From: Chloroflexota bacterium
GTDB lineage: Bacteria > Chloroflexota > Limnocylindria > Limnocylindrales > CSP1-4
Assembly (NCBI GenBank): GCA_015661135.1
Contig: JACVXW010000033.1
Span: 1 to 8,791 of the forward strand
Length of the DNA stretch: 8,791 nt
Direction of reading: 5' to 3'
Under the pieces are notes generated by a model. It saw nothing but the letters and a program-made list of their open reading frames with translations, did not search any database and was not told the DNA's origin. Shown here in pieces: positions 1 through 5,480 of the stretch (the first letter of the stretch is position 1; the number at the start of each line of letters is the position of its first letter). A program made the translations under genes and the position numbers.

Positions 1-388
1 ACCATTCAGCCTGCGCGAACTGTCGGCGAGAATTCGAGCGATTTTCCGGCGCGCGGAGCAGTCGGCGATGCCCGAGGGTTCCACGGTGGTCGATGTCGGC
101 GGCGTCCAGGTGGATTTCATCGGCCACCGCGTGCTCCGGGATGGGCGGGAAGTCGCGATGAAGCCAAGGGTCTTTGAGCTCCTGGCGTTCCTGGCTCGGC
201 ACCCCGGCCAGGTCATGAGCCGAGATCAGCTGCTCGAGCGCGTCTGGGGCTACGACTATGCCGGCGAGACACGAACGGTGGACGTGCACGTCCATTGGCT
301 CCGTGCCGCCATCGAGCCGGACCCGGCCAGACCGCAGACGATCCAGACGATCCGGGGCGTCGGCTACGTGCTCCGACGACCGACCTGA
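1..388 (+). CDS. OmpR/PhoB-family response regulator, C-terminal part (5' end outside window)
   Basis: Partial gene. The reading frame is open from base 2, and the residues before the first in-window ATG (base 68) read PFSLRELSARIRAIFRR, the typical end of a receiver domain (beta5-alpha5, usually preceded by Lys). That ATG is therefore internal. About 128 residues are visible. After a short linker comes a complete winged-helix DNA-binding domain (Trans_reg_C): the motif MKPRVFELLAFLARHPGQV, then SRDQLLERVWGYDY, the recognition helix region TRTVDVHVHWLRAAIEPDP, and the closing wing TIRGVGYVLRRP. The family binds direct-repeat DNA as phosphorylated dimers and controls transcription in the cytoplasm. 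The phospho-acceptor Asp lies outside the window, so its state is unknown. No kinase follows directly; the nearest is the PhoR-like kinase starting near 5481. The next gene, a phosphate permease, converges with a gap of about 38 bases. A PhoB/PhoP role is suggested only by neighbours; MtrA/RegX3-like regulators look alike in this domain. Confidence 0.93.
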   Translation, partial: PFSLRELSARIRAIFRRAEQSAMPEGSTVVDVGGVQVDFIGHRVLRDGREVAMKPRVFELLAFLARHPGQVMSRDQLLERVWGYDYAGETRTVDVHVHWLRAAIEPDPARPQTIQTIRGVGYVLRRPT

Positions 389-426
389 CCTGCGCACCTA
401 CCGTCGTCGCGCCCGCACTGCTCCGG

Positions 427-1434
427 TCAGAGCACGCGGCTGAGCAGCTCCCAGGAGAGCCAGGCGACGGCGCCGGAGGCCGGGATCGTGAGGACCCAGG
501 CGGTGATGATGTTGCCGGCGACGCCCCAGCGGACCGCCGAGAGCCGGTGGCTCGAACCGACGCCCATGATGGCCGACGAGATCACGTGGGTGGTGGAAAC
601 GGGCATCCCGAAGTGCGACGCGGTGAGGATGATCGAGGCCGCGGTTGTCTCCGCCGCGAACCCGTGGACCGGATCAAGCTTCACGACCCGCTGGCCCATC
701 GTCTTGATGATTCGCCAGCCGCCAGCCGCCGTCCCGAGCGAGATGGCCGTGGCCGCGAGCAGCACGACCCACAGCGGGATCTTCGCGTCATGCGGCAGGA
801 CGCCGCCGGCGATCAGCGCCAACGTCATGATCCCCATCGTCTTCTGCGCGTCGTTGGAGCCATGGCTGAACGCCATGAACGCGGCGGAGACCACCTGGAG
901 CCGCCGGAACCGGTCGTTCAGCTTGCGCGGATGCACGCGCCGAAAGAGGTTGAGCAGGATGACCATGAGCGTGAACCCGATCAGCACGCCAACGACGGGC
1001 GATGTGATCAGGGGAAAGAGCACCTTGTCCCTGATGCCTTCCATCTTGAGGGCTCCCGTCCCGCTCGCCGCGATCACGGACCCGATCAGGCCGCCGATGA
1101 GGGCATGGCTGGAGGACGACGGGATCCCCAGCCGCCAGGTGATCAGGTTCCATGTGATGGCGCCGACGAGGGCGGCCGCGACGATGATCTGGCCGGCGCT
1201 GCCATCCGGCGTGGACGCGATCCCGGACGAGATCGTCTTGGCCACGGCGGTTCCGGTCAGGGCGCCCAGGAAGTTCGCCGTCGCAGACATCAGGATCGCG
1301 TGATCGGGGCGCAGCGCCCGGGTGGACACGGACGTCGCGATCGCGTTCGCCGTGTCGTGAAAGCCGTTGATGTAGTCAAAAGCCACGGCCAGCGCGAGCA
1401 CGGTCAGGAGGAGAAGGGTGAGGCCGTCGGGCAC
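427..1434 (-). CDS. pit: PiT-family inorganic phosphate transporter
   Basis: Integral membrane permease, 335 residues, predicted to bring in inorganic phosphate (often as a metal-phosphate) by ion symport; such carriers also admit arsenate. The two inverted-repeat signatures of the family are present: GFHDTANAIAT at residues 24-34 and HGSNDAQKTMGI at 191-202, each with the conserved Asp (about 28 and 195). They are followed by the repeat motifs PSSSSHALIGG (105-115) and PVSTTHVISSAIMG (278-291). Many hydrophobic segments span the chain, and the charged stretch at about 164-178 looks like the central cytoplasmic loop. The length suits the shorter bacterial PiT proteins. The start is GTG with no Shine-Dalgarno sequence, but TAGCCT preceded by TGC lies six bases upstream, suggesting a leaderless transcript. 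It is divergent from proS. Its usual partner, a DUF47 protein, is not adjacent but lies at 4753-5370 on the same strand. Whether the coupling ion is H+ or Na+ cannot be told. Confidence 0.95.
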   Translation of the reverse strand: MPDGLTLLLLTVLALAVAFDYINGFHDTANAIATSVSTRALRPDHAILMSATANFLGALTGTAVAKTISSGIASTPDGSAGQIIVAAALVGAITWNLITWRLGIPSSSSHALIGGLIGSVIAASGTGALKMEGIRDKVLFPLITSPVVGVLIGFTLMVILLNLFRRVHPRKLNDRFRRLQVVSAAFMAFSHGSNDAQKTMGIMTLALIAGGVLPHDAKIPLWVVLLAATAISLGTAAGGWRIIKTMGQRVVKLDPVHGFAAETTAASIILTASHFGMPVSTTHVISSAIMGVGSSHRLSAVRWGVAGNIITAWVLTIPASGAVAWLSWELLSRVL

Positions 1435-1440
1435 GGGTGA

Positions 1441-1446
1441 AGGCTA
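1441..1446 (-). promoter_or_regulatory. Candidate extended -10 element of the PiT gene (leaderless)
   Basis: On the minus strand the sequence reads TGC-TAGCCT, then six bases, then the GTG start. TAGCCT fits the TAnnnT -10 pattern, and the TG one base before it resembles an extended -10. The spacing places transcription start at or next to the start codon. No convincing -35 hexamer is seen. Inferred from pattern and spacing only. Confidence 0.4.
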
Positions 1447-1486
1447 GCAGGTCACGCGGCTCGGACGCGGGAGCGGCGTGCGCCGC

Positions 1487-1492
1487 TATCCT
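1487..1492 (+). promoter_or_regulatory. Candidate -10 element of proS (leaderless)
   Basis: TATCCT lies seven bases before the ATG at 1500, the distance expected if the A of ATG is the first transcribed base. No Shine-Dalgarno sequence precedes this ATG, although homology places the start here. A -35 match is weak: TCGGAC at 1461-1466 is the best available, with a 20-base spacer. Pattern-based inference. Confidence 0.4.
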
Positions 1493-1499
1493 TCCCGCG

Positions 1500-3224
1500 A
1501 TGCGCCTGAGCCAGCTCTTCTTCTCCAGCCTCCGTGACGACCCGGTCGAAGCCGAGATGCCGTCGCACCGGCTCCTGCTGCGCGCCGGCTACATCCGCCA
1601 GCTCGGGTCGGGCATCTACTCCCTGCTGCCGCTCGGTTTCCGGGTGACGAAGCGGGTCGAGCAGGTGGTCCGGGAGGAGATGAACCGGATCGGCAGCCAG
1701 GAGATGGAGATGCCGGTGGTCCATCCGGCCGATCTCTGGCGGGAGAGTGGCCGCTACGACGCGGTGGGGCCGGAGATGGTCCGGTTCAAGGACCGGGCCG
1801 GCCGGGACATGGTCCTCGCGATGACCCACGAGGAAGTCGTCGCGGATCTCCTGCGCGACATCGTGAAGAGCTATCGCCAGCTGCCGATGATGGTCTACCA
1901 CTTCCAGACCAAGTTCCGCGACGAGCCCCGGGCCCGCGGCGGCCTCATCCGCGTCCGCGAGTTCGTCATGAAGGACGCCTACAGCATCGACCGCGACGAC
2001 GCCGGGCTGGACGCGAGCTACTGGGCCCAGCATGGCGCCTACGTCCGCATCTTCGAGCGCCTCGGGCTCGAGGCGATCGCCGTCGCGAGCGACGTCGGGA
2101 TGATGGGCGGCAGCCTGGCCCACGAATTCATGGTCCTCAACCCGGCCGGGGAGGACGTCCTCGTGCTGTGCGAACAGTGTGGCTACGCCGCGAATCGCCA
2201 GGTCGCGGTCGTCCCCAGGCCGAGTCCCGCCGCGGAGGACGAACTGCCGACCGAGGCGATCCTGACGCCCGGTACGGCGACGATCGCGGACCTCGCCGCC
2301 TTCCTCGGGATCGGCATCGAGCGAACGGCCAAGGCAACCTTCTTCACTACCGGCGACGGGCGGCTGATCACGGCCATCGTCCGGGGCGACTTCGAGGTCA
2401 ACGAGACCAAGCTCGTCAATGCAGTACAGGCCACGGGCGGGATCCGGCCGGCGACCCTCGACGAGATCAAGGCCGCCGGCATGGAGCCGGGCTACGGCTC
2501 GCCGATCGGTGCCCACGACACGACGGTCGTCGTGGACGACCTCGCGGCCCGCTCGCCGAACCTCGTGGCGGGCGCCAACCGCGAGGGCTATCACCTCCGG
2601 AACGTCAACGTGCCGCGCGACTACACGCCAGACCTGATTACGGACATCACGAATGCTCGCGAGGGCGATCCCTGCCCGGACTGCGGCGGGACCGTGATCC
2701 TGCGCAACGGGATCGAGGTCGGCAACATCTTCAAGCTCGGCACCAAGTACACCGACGCGCTCGGCGCCGGCTACCTCGGTGAGGATGGGGAGCGCCACTC
2801 CATCGTCATGGGTTCGTACGGCATCGGGCTCGGTCGGAACCTTGCCTGCATCGTGGAAGCGCACCACGATGAGAAGGGGATCGCCTGGCCGGACGAGGTC
2901 GCGCCATATGCCGCACATCTCGTCACGATCGGCGCTGCCCGCGAGCCGCGGGTCGTCGAGATCGGCGACCGCCTCCATGCCCTCGCCGCGGACGCCGGCC
3001 GCGAAATCCTGTACGACGATCGCGACGAATCGCCCGGCGTGAAGTTCACCGACGCCGAACTCCTCGGCATGCCCTGGATCGTGACGATCAGCCCGCGCTC
3101 GCTCGCGGCCGGAGGCGCCGAGGTCACCCGCCGTACCACCGGCGAACGATCGACGGTCGCGATCGAGACCCTCGAGAGCTGGCTCCGCGACGGCTTCCCG
3201 GGCCCCGAGGCCGGCGCGGCCTGA
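1500..3224 (+). CDS. proS: Prolyl-tRNA synthetase, bacterial type with editing insertion
   Basis: Class II aminoacyl-tRNA synthetase that charges tRNA-Pro in the cytoplasm. From the ATG at 1500 it has 574 residues, close to the roughly 570 of the E. coli-type enzyme. The frame is open back to a GTG at 1437, but those 21 extra residues look unlike the family, whereas MRLSQLFFSSLRDD is a standard beginning. Visible parts: motif 1 near 35-75; the TXE loop T109-H-E111; motif 2 with FRDE at 139-142 and the EFVMKDAYS stretch (154-162); an inserted YbaK-like editing (INS) domain at about 225-395, with a Lys in ERTAKATFF as the likely editing residue; motif 3 GIGLGR (441-446); and the anticodon-binding domain from about 468 to the end. 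Two CxxC pairs, C224/C227 and C392/C395, bracket the editing insert and could bind a metal. It sits between phosphate genes with no obvious functional link and shares a short divergent region with the PiT gene. Confidence 0.97.
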   Translation: MRLSQLFFSSLRDDPVEAEMPSHRLLLRAGYIRQLGSGIYSLLPLGFRVTKRVEQVVREEMNRIGSQEMEMPVVHPADLWRESGRYDAVGPEMVRFKDRAGRDMVLAMTHEEVVADLLRDIVKSYRQLPMMVYHFQTKFRDEPRARGGLIRVREFVMKDAYSIDRDDAGLDASYWAQHGAYVRIFERLGLEAIAVASDVGMMGGSLAHEFMVLNPAGEDVLVLCEQCGYAANRQVAVVPRPSPAAEDELPTEAILTPGTATIADLAAFLGIGIERTAKATFFTTGDGRLITAIVRGDFEVNETKLVNAVQATGGIRPATLDEIKAAGMEPGYGSPIGAHDTTVVVDDLAARSPNLVAGANREGYHLRNVNVPRDYTPDLITDITNAREGDPCPDCGGTVILRNGIEVGNIFKLGTKYTDALGAGYLGEDGERHSIVMGSYGIGLGRNLACIVEAHHDEKGIAWPDEVAPYAAHLVTIGAAREPRVVEIGDRLHALAADAGREILYDDRDESPGVKFTDAELLGMPWIVTISPRSLAAGGAEVTRRTTGERSTVAIETLESWLRDGFPGPEAGAA

Positions 3225-3251
3225 GGCCCGGTCAGTCCATTCCGGTCGGCG

Positions 3252-4091
3252 TCAGGACGGCGGTTCGATCGGCCCGGCGCTGTTCGGGTCCGTGATGTCG
3301 ACGACGATCAGGAAGCTTCCACCCTCGGTGCCGGTGGCCGACTCGGCCCCCGCCTCCGAATGCACCAGGAAGCCTCCGTCGTTGGCGATCCAGACGTCGG
3401 AATGCCAGGCTCCGGTGACGCCAACGATGGTGCCCAGCAGTGCCCCGACCGCGTCGTCACCCTTGTAGTGGGTTGTATCTACCCCGTTCTTGTTCTCGCT
3501 GCCGCTATTGGCGAAGTTTCCTGCGATGCCGGCGAAGTAGGTGCCGAACATCTGCTCTGGCCGGAACGCGGTCATCATCGCGATGATGCTGCCGGCCTGG
3601 CCTGTGGGCATCGCCGTCCAGCTCGTGTCGTTGAGGTCCTTGAGCCACGCGTCGGCTCCGATGACGATGAACGATGTGCCGGACGTGGCGTTGCCATCGG
3701 CATCGAGCTCAGACGTGGAGAGGGCGTTCGCTTCGGTCGGCTTGTTCACCACGACGCCCTCGTAGAGGCTGTTTGTCGTGCTCGTCGTCCCGTTGGACAC
3801 CGTGGTCGACTGGATCTCCACCCGGAAGGCGTATGAGTCGAGCGCGTCGAGCGCGGTGGTTGCCGCGGCGAAGGCTTCGCTCCCATCACCCGGCGCGACA
3901 GTCGCGTCGGTCCCCGGCTCCGGCGTCTTGTCCGCCGGGAGCGACGGTTCCACTACGGGCGCTTCGCCCGTGTCACCGCCGGGCGGCTCTGTCGCCGATC
4001 CGCCACACGCAGCTAGCACGAGCATCCCGACCAGGCCGAGGGCTGCAAGCCGCGTGCGGGTGTCGGCGTTGGTCCGTCGATTGCGAGCCAT
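3252..4091 (-). CDS. Secreted lipoprotein, LolA/LppX_LprAFG-like (putative)
   Basis: A 279-residue protein with a lipoprotein signal peptide: basic start MARNRRTNADTRTR, hydrophobic core, and lipobox LAAC with the lipidated Cys at 29. A low-complexity Pro/Gly/Thr linker follows (about 30-70). The mature domain begins with SYAFRVEIQSTT and continues with alternating beta-like segments such as FIVIGADAWLKDL, VDTTHYKG, SDVWIANDGGFLVHSE and SFLIVVDITDP. This order of strands (a YxxxV start, a 'D.W' strand, 'T.HY.G', 'VWI...G') recalls LolA-like lipoproteins of the LppX/LprG type, which bind lipids at the outer face of the membrane; the match is by eye and the ligand is unknown. The start at 4091 is chosen because AAGGAGG lies five bases upstream and the signal peptide is then properly placed; a longer frame to 4130 adds 13 implausible residues. 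It is last in a leftward run after DUF47 and the helical protein, and converges with proS. Confidence 0.8.
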   Translation of the reverse strand: MARNRRTNADTRTRLAALGLVGMLVLAACGGSATEPPGGDTGEAPVVEPSLPADKTPEPGTDATVAPGDGSEAFAAATTALDALDSYAFRVEIQSTTVSNGTTSTTNSLYEGVVVNKPTEANALSTSELDADGNATSGTSFIVIGADAWLKDLNDTSWTAMPTGQAGSIIAMMTAFRPEQMFGTYFAGIAGNFANSGSENKNGVDTTHYKGDDAVGALLGTIVGVTGAWHSDVWIANDGGFLVHSEAGAESATGTEGGSFLIVVDITDPNSAGPIEPPS

Positions 4092-4096
4092 GGGTT

Positions 4097-4103
4097 CCTC
4101 CTT
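4097..4103 (-). promoter_or_regulatory. Shine-Dalgarno site that fixes the lipoprotein start
   Basis: The minus strand reads AAGGAGG, five bases before the ATG at 4091. This near-perfect anti-16S match decides for the shorter start over the upstream in-frame ATG at 4130. Confidence 0.8.
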
Positions 4104-4184
4104 GGGCGGCCGCGGTCCCGGTGACGACATCCAGCGGGCACCGAACCTCCGGAACGATCGCCTCGTCCGGTGCGCGTGACTCTA

Positions 4185-4688
4185 TCAGGCCCCGTCGGGC
4201 TCGTTCCCAGTCTCGTCGAGGGTCGTCCCATCGAGCGCCTGGACGGAGCCGGATCCCGAACCGCCCAGACCTGCGACGAGGGCGGTGCTCGCGACGGCGC
4301 CATCCGGCACCAGGTCCGCCGATGGATCGTCGGTCCGGGCGATGGCAAAGGTGATGCTCGGCGGGATCGCCGCGCCGATCGACACTTCGCTGATTCGATA
4401 GGGCGAGCCCTTCGCCTTGAGGGCGGCATTGGCCCGCTCCTGGAGTGCCGTCGCCTTGATGATCACGTCGGCGAGCACCGCCGGGTCGATCCGGTCAATG
4501 GCCGTCGCGACGCCCCGCTTCGCGCGTGAGAGGGCCTGGCGCGCCCTGTCGGCATTTCCTGGATCGCTGATCGCCGCGGACGCCTTCTCCGCACCCTCCG
4601 AGACACTCTGTCGTGCCTGCTCAGCGGCCTGCTTCGCCTGCTCGGCCGCCTGGCTCGCGGCGTGCTTCGCGCGATCGAGAAAGCTCAT
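4185..4688 (-). CDS. Ala/Gln-rich helical protein of unknown function
   Basis: A 167-residue protein I do not recognise. It starts MSFLDRAKHA and continues as a long, probably amphipathic helix (about 3-65) rich in Ala, Gln, Lys, Arg and Glu, with heptad-like units ASQAAEQ, AKQAAEQ and ARQSVSE at residues 11-31. A second segment (66-93, IDPAVLADVIIKATALQERANAALKAKG) is also helical. After KGSPYRISEVSIG the middle part (about 95-118) looks beta-like and hydrophobic (IPPSITFAIAR). The C-terminal 40 residues are Gly/Ser/Asp-rich and probably disordered. There is no signal peptide, membrane segment or Cys. The ATG at 4688 has GGGAGG five bases upstream; the frame extends to 4922, but that part lies over the DUF47 coding region and is compositionally a shadow. 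It sits 64 bases after DUF47 and 93 before the lipoprotein, so may share their transcript. The helix resembles LEA-like or membrane-associating helices, a loose analogy only. Confidence 0.75.
   Translation of the reverse strand: MSFLDRAKHAASQAAEQAKQAAEQARQSVSEGAEKASAAISDPGNADRARQALSRAKRGVATAIDRIDPAVLADVIIKATALQERANAALKAKGSPYRISEVSIGAAIPPSITFAIARTDDPSADLVPDGAVASTALVAGLGGSGSGSVQALDGTTLDETGNEPDGA
4617..4658 (-). repeat. Two tandem 21-base repeats inside the helical protein
   Basis: Bases 4617-4637 and 4638-4658 match at 17 of 21 positions. On the minus strand they encode the heptads ASQAAEQ and AKQAAEQ (residues 11-24). A third, more diverged protein heptad, ARQSVSE, follows. This suggests the helix grew by in-frame duplication, though strong Ala/Gln codon bias alone can give similar DNA. 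Confidence 0.6.
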
Positions 4689-4693
4689 CGACG

Positions 4694-4699
4694 CCTCCC
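4694..4699 (-). promoter_or_regulatory. Shine-Dalgarno site that fixes the helical protein start
   Basis: The minus strand reads GGGAGG, five bases before the ATG at 4688. It supports this start over the in-frame one at 4922, which would run deep into the DUF47 gene. Confidence 0.7.
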
Positions 4700-4752
4700 T
4701 GCGAACGTCTTGGCGCCGTCCGCCCCCGGTCGGATCCGTCTCGGAAGTGACC

Positions 4753-5370
4753 TCAGGCGTGCTTGATGGTGATCCGCTCGATGATGTTCGCGACGTCCTC
4801 GCACTTGTCGATGGTCCCCTCGAGGAGGGCGTAGATTTCCTTCCATTTGATAACCTCGAGCGGGTCCCCACCCCCCGAGAAGAGGTCCGCGATGGCCTGA
4901 CGGGCCAACTGGTCCCCCTCATTCTCGAGGCGGTGGACCTCGATCCAGTACTTCTCGAGGCCCTTGAAGCCTTTCAGCTTCAGGAGCGCTTCGTGGAGTT
5001 GCTCGCACTGGCGGACGATGATCGAGGACTGCTGGATCGCGACCGGTGTAGGCGATTCCACCCGGTAGAGGACGAAGGTGTCCGCGACCTCCTCGATGAA
5101 GTCGAGCACGTCGTCCAGGCCGGAGATCAGGGCGTGGATCTCCTCCCGGTCGAACGGCGTGACGAAGGTCGCCTCGAGGCGGTGGCCGATGTGGTGGCTG
5201 AGCTCGTCGCCGACGTGCTCCGCGTCTCGGATCTCGCCGGCCCGCCGCTCCAGGACGTCATACGAGCGAAGCATTGCCTCGAGGAGGCGAGCGGCACCCA
5301 GGACGTTGGCGGCGTCCTCGGCGAACAGGTCAAAGAAGCGCTCATCGCGGGGGATCAGGCGCAGGCGCAC
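4753..5370 (-). CDS. DUF47/PhoU-like phosphate transport accessory protein
   Basis: A 205-residue, nearly all-helical cytoplasmic protein of the DUF47 (PhoU_div, Pit-accessory) family. The start RLIPRDERFFDLFAEDAANV is characteristic of the family. PhoU-like acidic motifs of the ExxxD kind are seen in each half: E51-HVG-D55 in AEHVGDELSH, and E149-NEG-D153 in LENEGDQLARQA. The helix GLDDVLDFIEEVADTF (84-99) and the C-terminal KCEDVANIIERITIKHA complete the two-repeat bundle. Known members are encoded next to PiT permeases and are thought to modulate phosphate uptake, with metal clusters bound by the acidic motifs in PhoU relatives. Here the permease is over 3 kb away. The start is GTG, with AGGAGA seven bases upstream at 5378-5383. 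It is divergent from the histidine kinase across about 110 bases, and the helical protein follows 64 bases downstream. Length is normal. Confidence 0.93.
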   Translation of the reverse strand: MRLRLIPRDERFFDLFAEDAANVLGAARLLEAMLRSYDVLERRAGEIRDAEHVGDELSHHIGHRLEATFVTPFDREEIHALISGLDDVLDFIEEVADTFVLYRVESPTPVAIQQSSIIVRQCEQLHEALLKLKGFKGLEKYWIEVHRLENEGDQLARQAIADLFSGGGDPLEVIKWKEIYALLEGTIDKCEDVANIIERITIKHA

Positions 5371-5480
5371 GGTCGGTTCTCCTGGATTTGGCCGGGCGTT
5401 GCCGCAGAGAGCTCGATGCGGTCCGGTCTGTGCGAACAGGGTACCGCGCGCGCGCCTGATCGGTGTGCGATCCTCGGCCG
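5371..5480. promoter_or_regulatory. Divergent intergenic region between DUF47 and the histidine kinase
   Basis: About 110 bases lie between the divergent starts, so promoters for both blocks should be here. The DUF47 side has AGGAGA at 5378-5383 as ribosome site, and a possible -10, TACCCT on the minus strand at 5438-5443, which would give a 5' leader of about 60 bases. The kinase side is described separately. A run of alternating CG lies around 5445-5456. I do not find a clear pair of direct repeats that I could call a Pho box. Confidence 0.45.
5469..5474 (+). promoter_or_regulatory. Candidate extended -10 element of the histidine kinase gene (leaderless)
   Basis: GATCCT, preceded by TGC, ends six bases before the ATG at 5481. 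It resembles the TATCCT before proS and the TGC-TAGCCT before PiT, though its first base departs from the TAnnnT pattern. There is no Shine-Dalgarno sequence, so a leaderless mRNA is plausible. Pattern-based inference. Confidence 0.33.

Noticed and set aside
68..388. ATG at 68 as the start of a stand-alone winged-helix protein
   Set aside because: The same frame is open to the window edge and encodes the end of a receiver domain, so the Met is internal to a larger response regulator.
295..1440. 381-residue plus-strand frame across the PiT gene
   Set aside because: Arg/Gly/Asp-rich shadow; the opposite strand encodes a complete transporter with both family signatures.
1437..1499. GTG at 1437 as the proS start
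   Set aside because: The 21 added residues are unlike ProRS, and the ATG at 1500 gives the standard N-terminus and length.
1452..2978. 508-residue frame antisense to proS
   Set aside because: A high-GC shadow with no recognisable domain; the opposite strand encodes an intact ProRS.
5371..5480. Pho box between DUF47 and the kinase
   Set aside because: I found no pair of spaced direct repeats matching known PhoB or PhoP boxes; the CG run near 5445-5456 is low-complexity.
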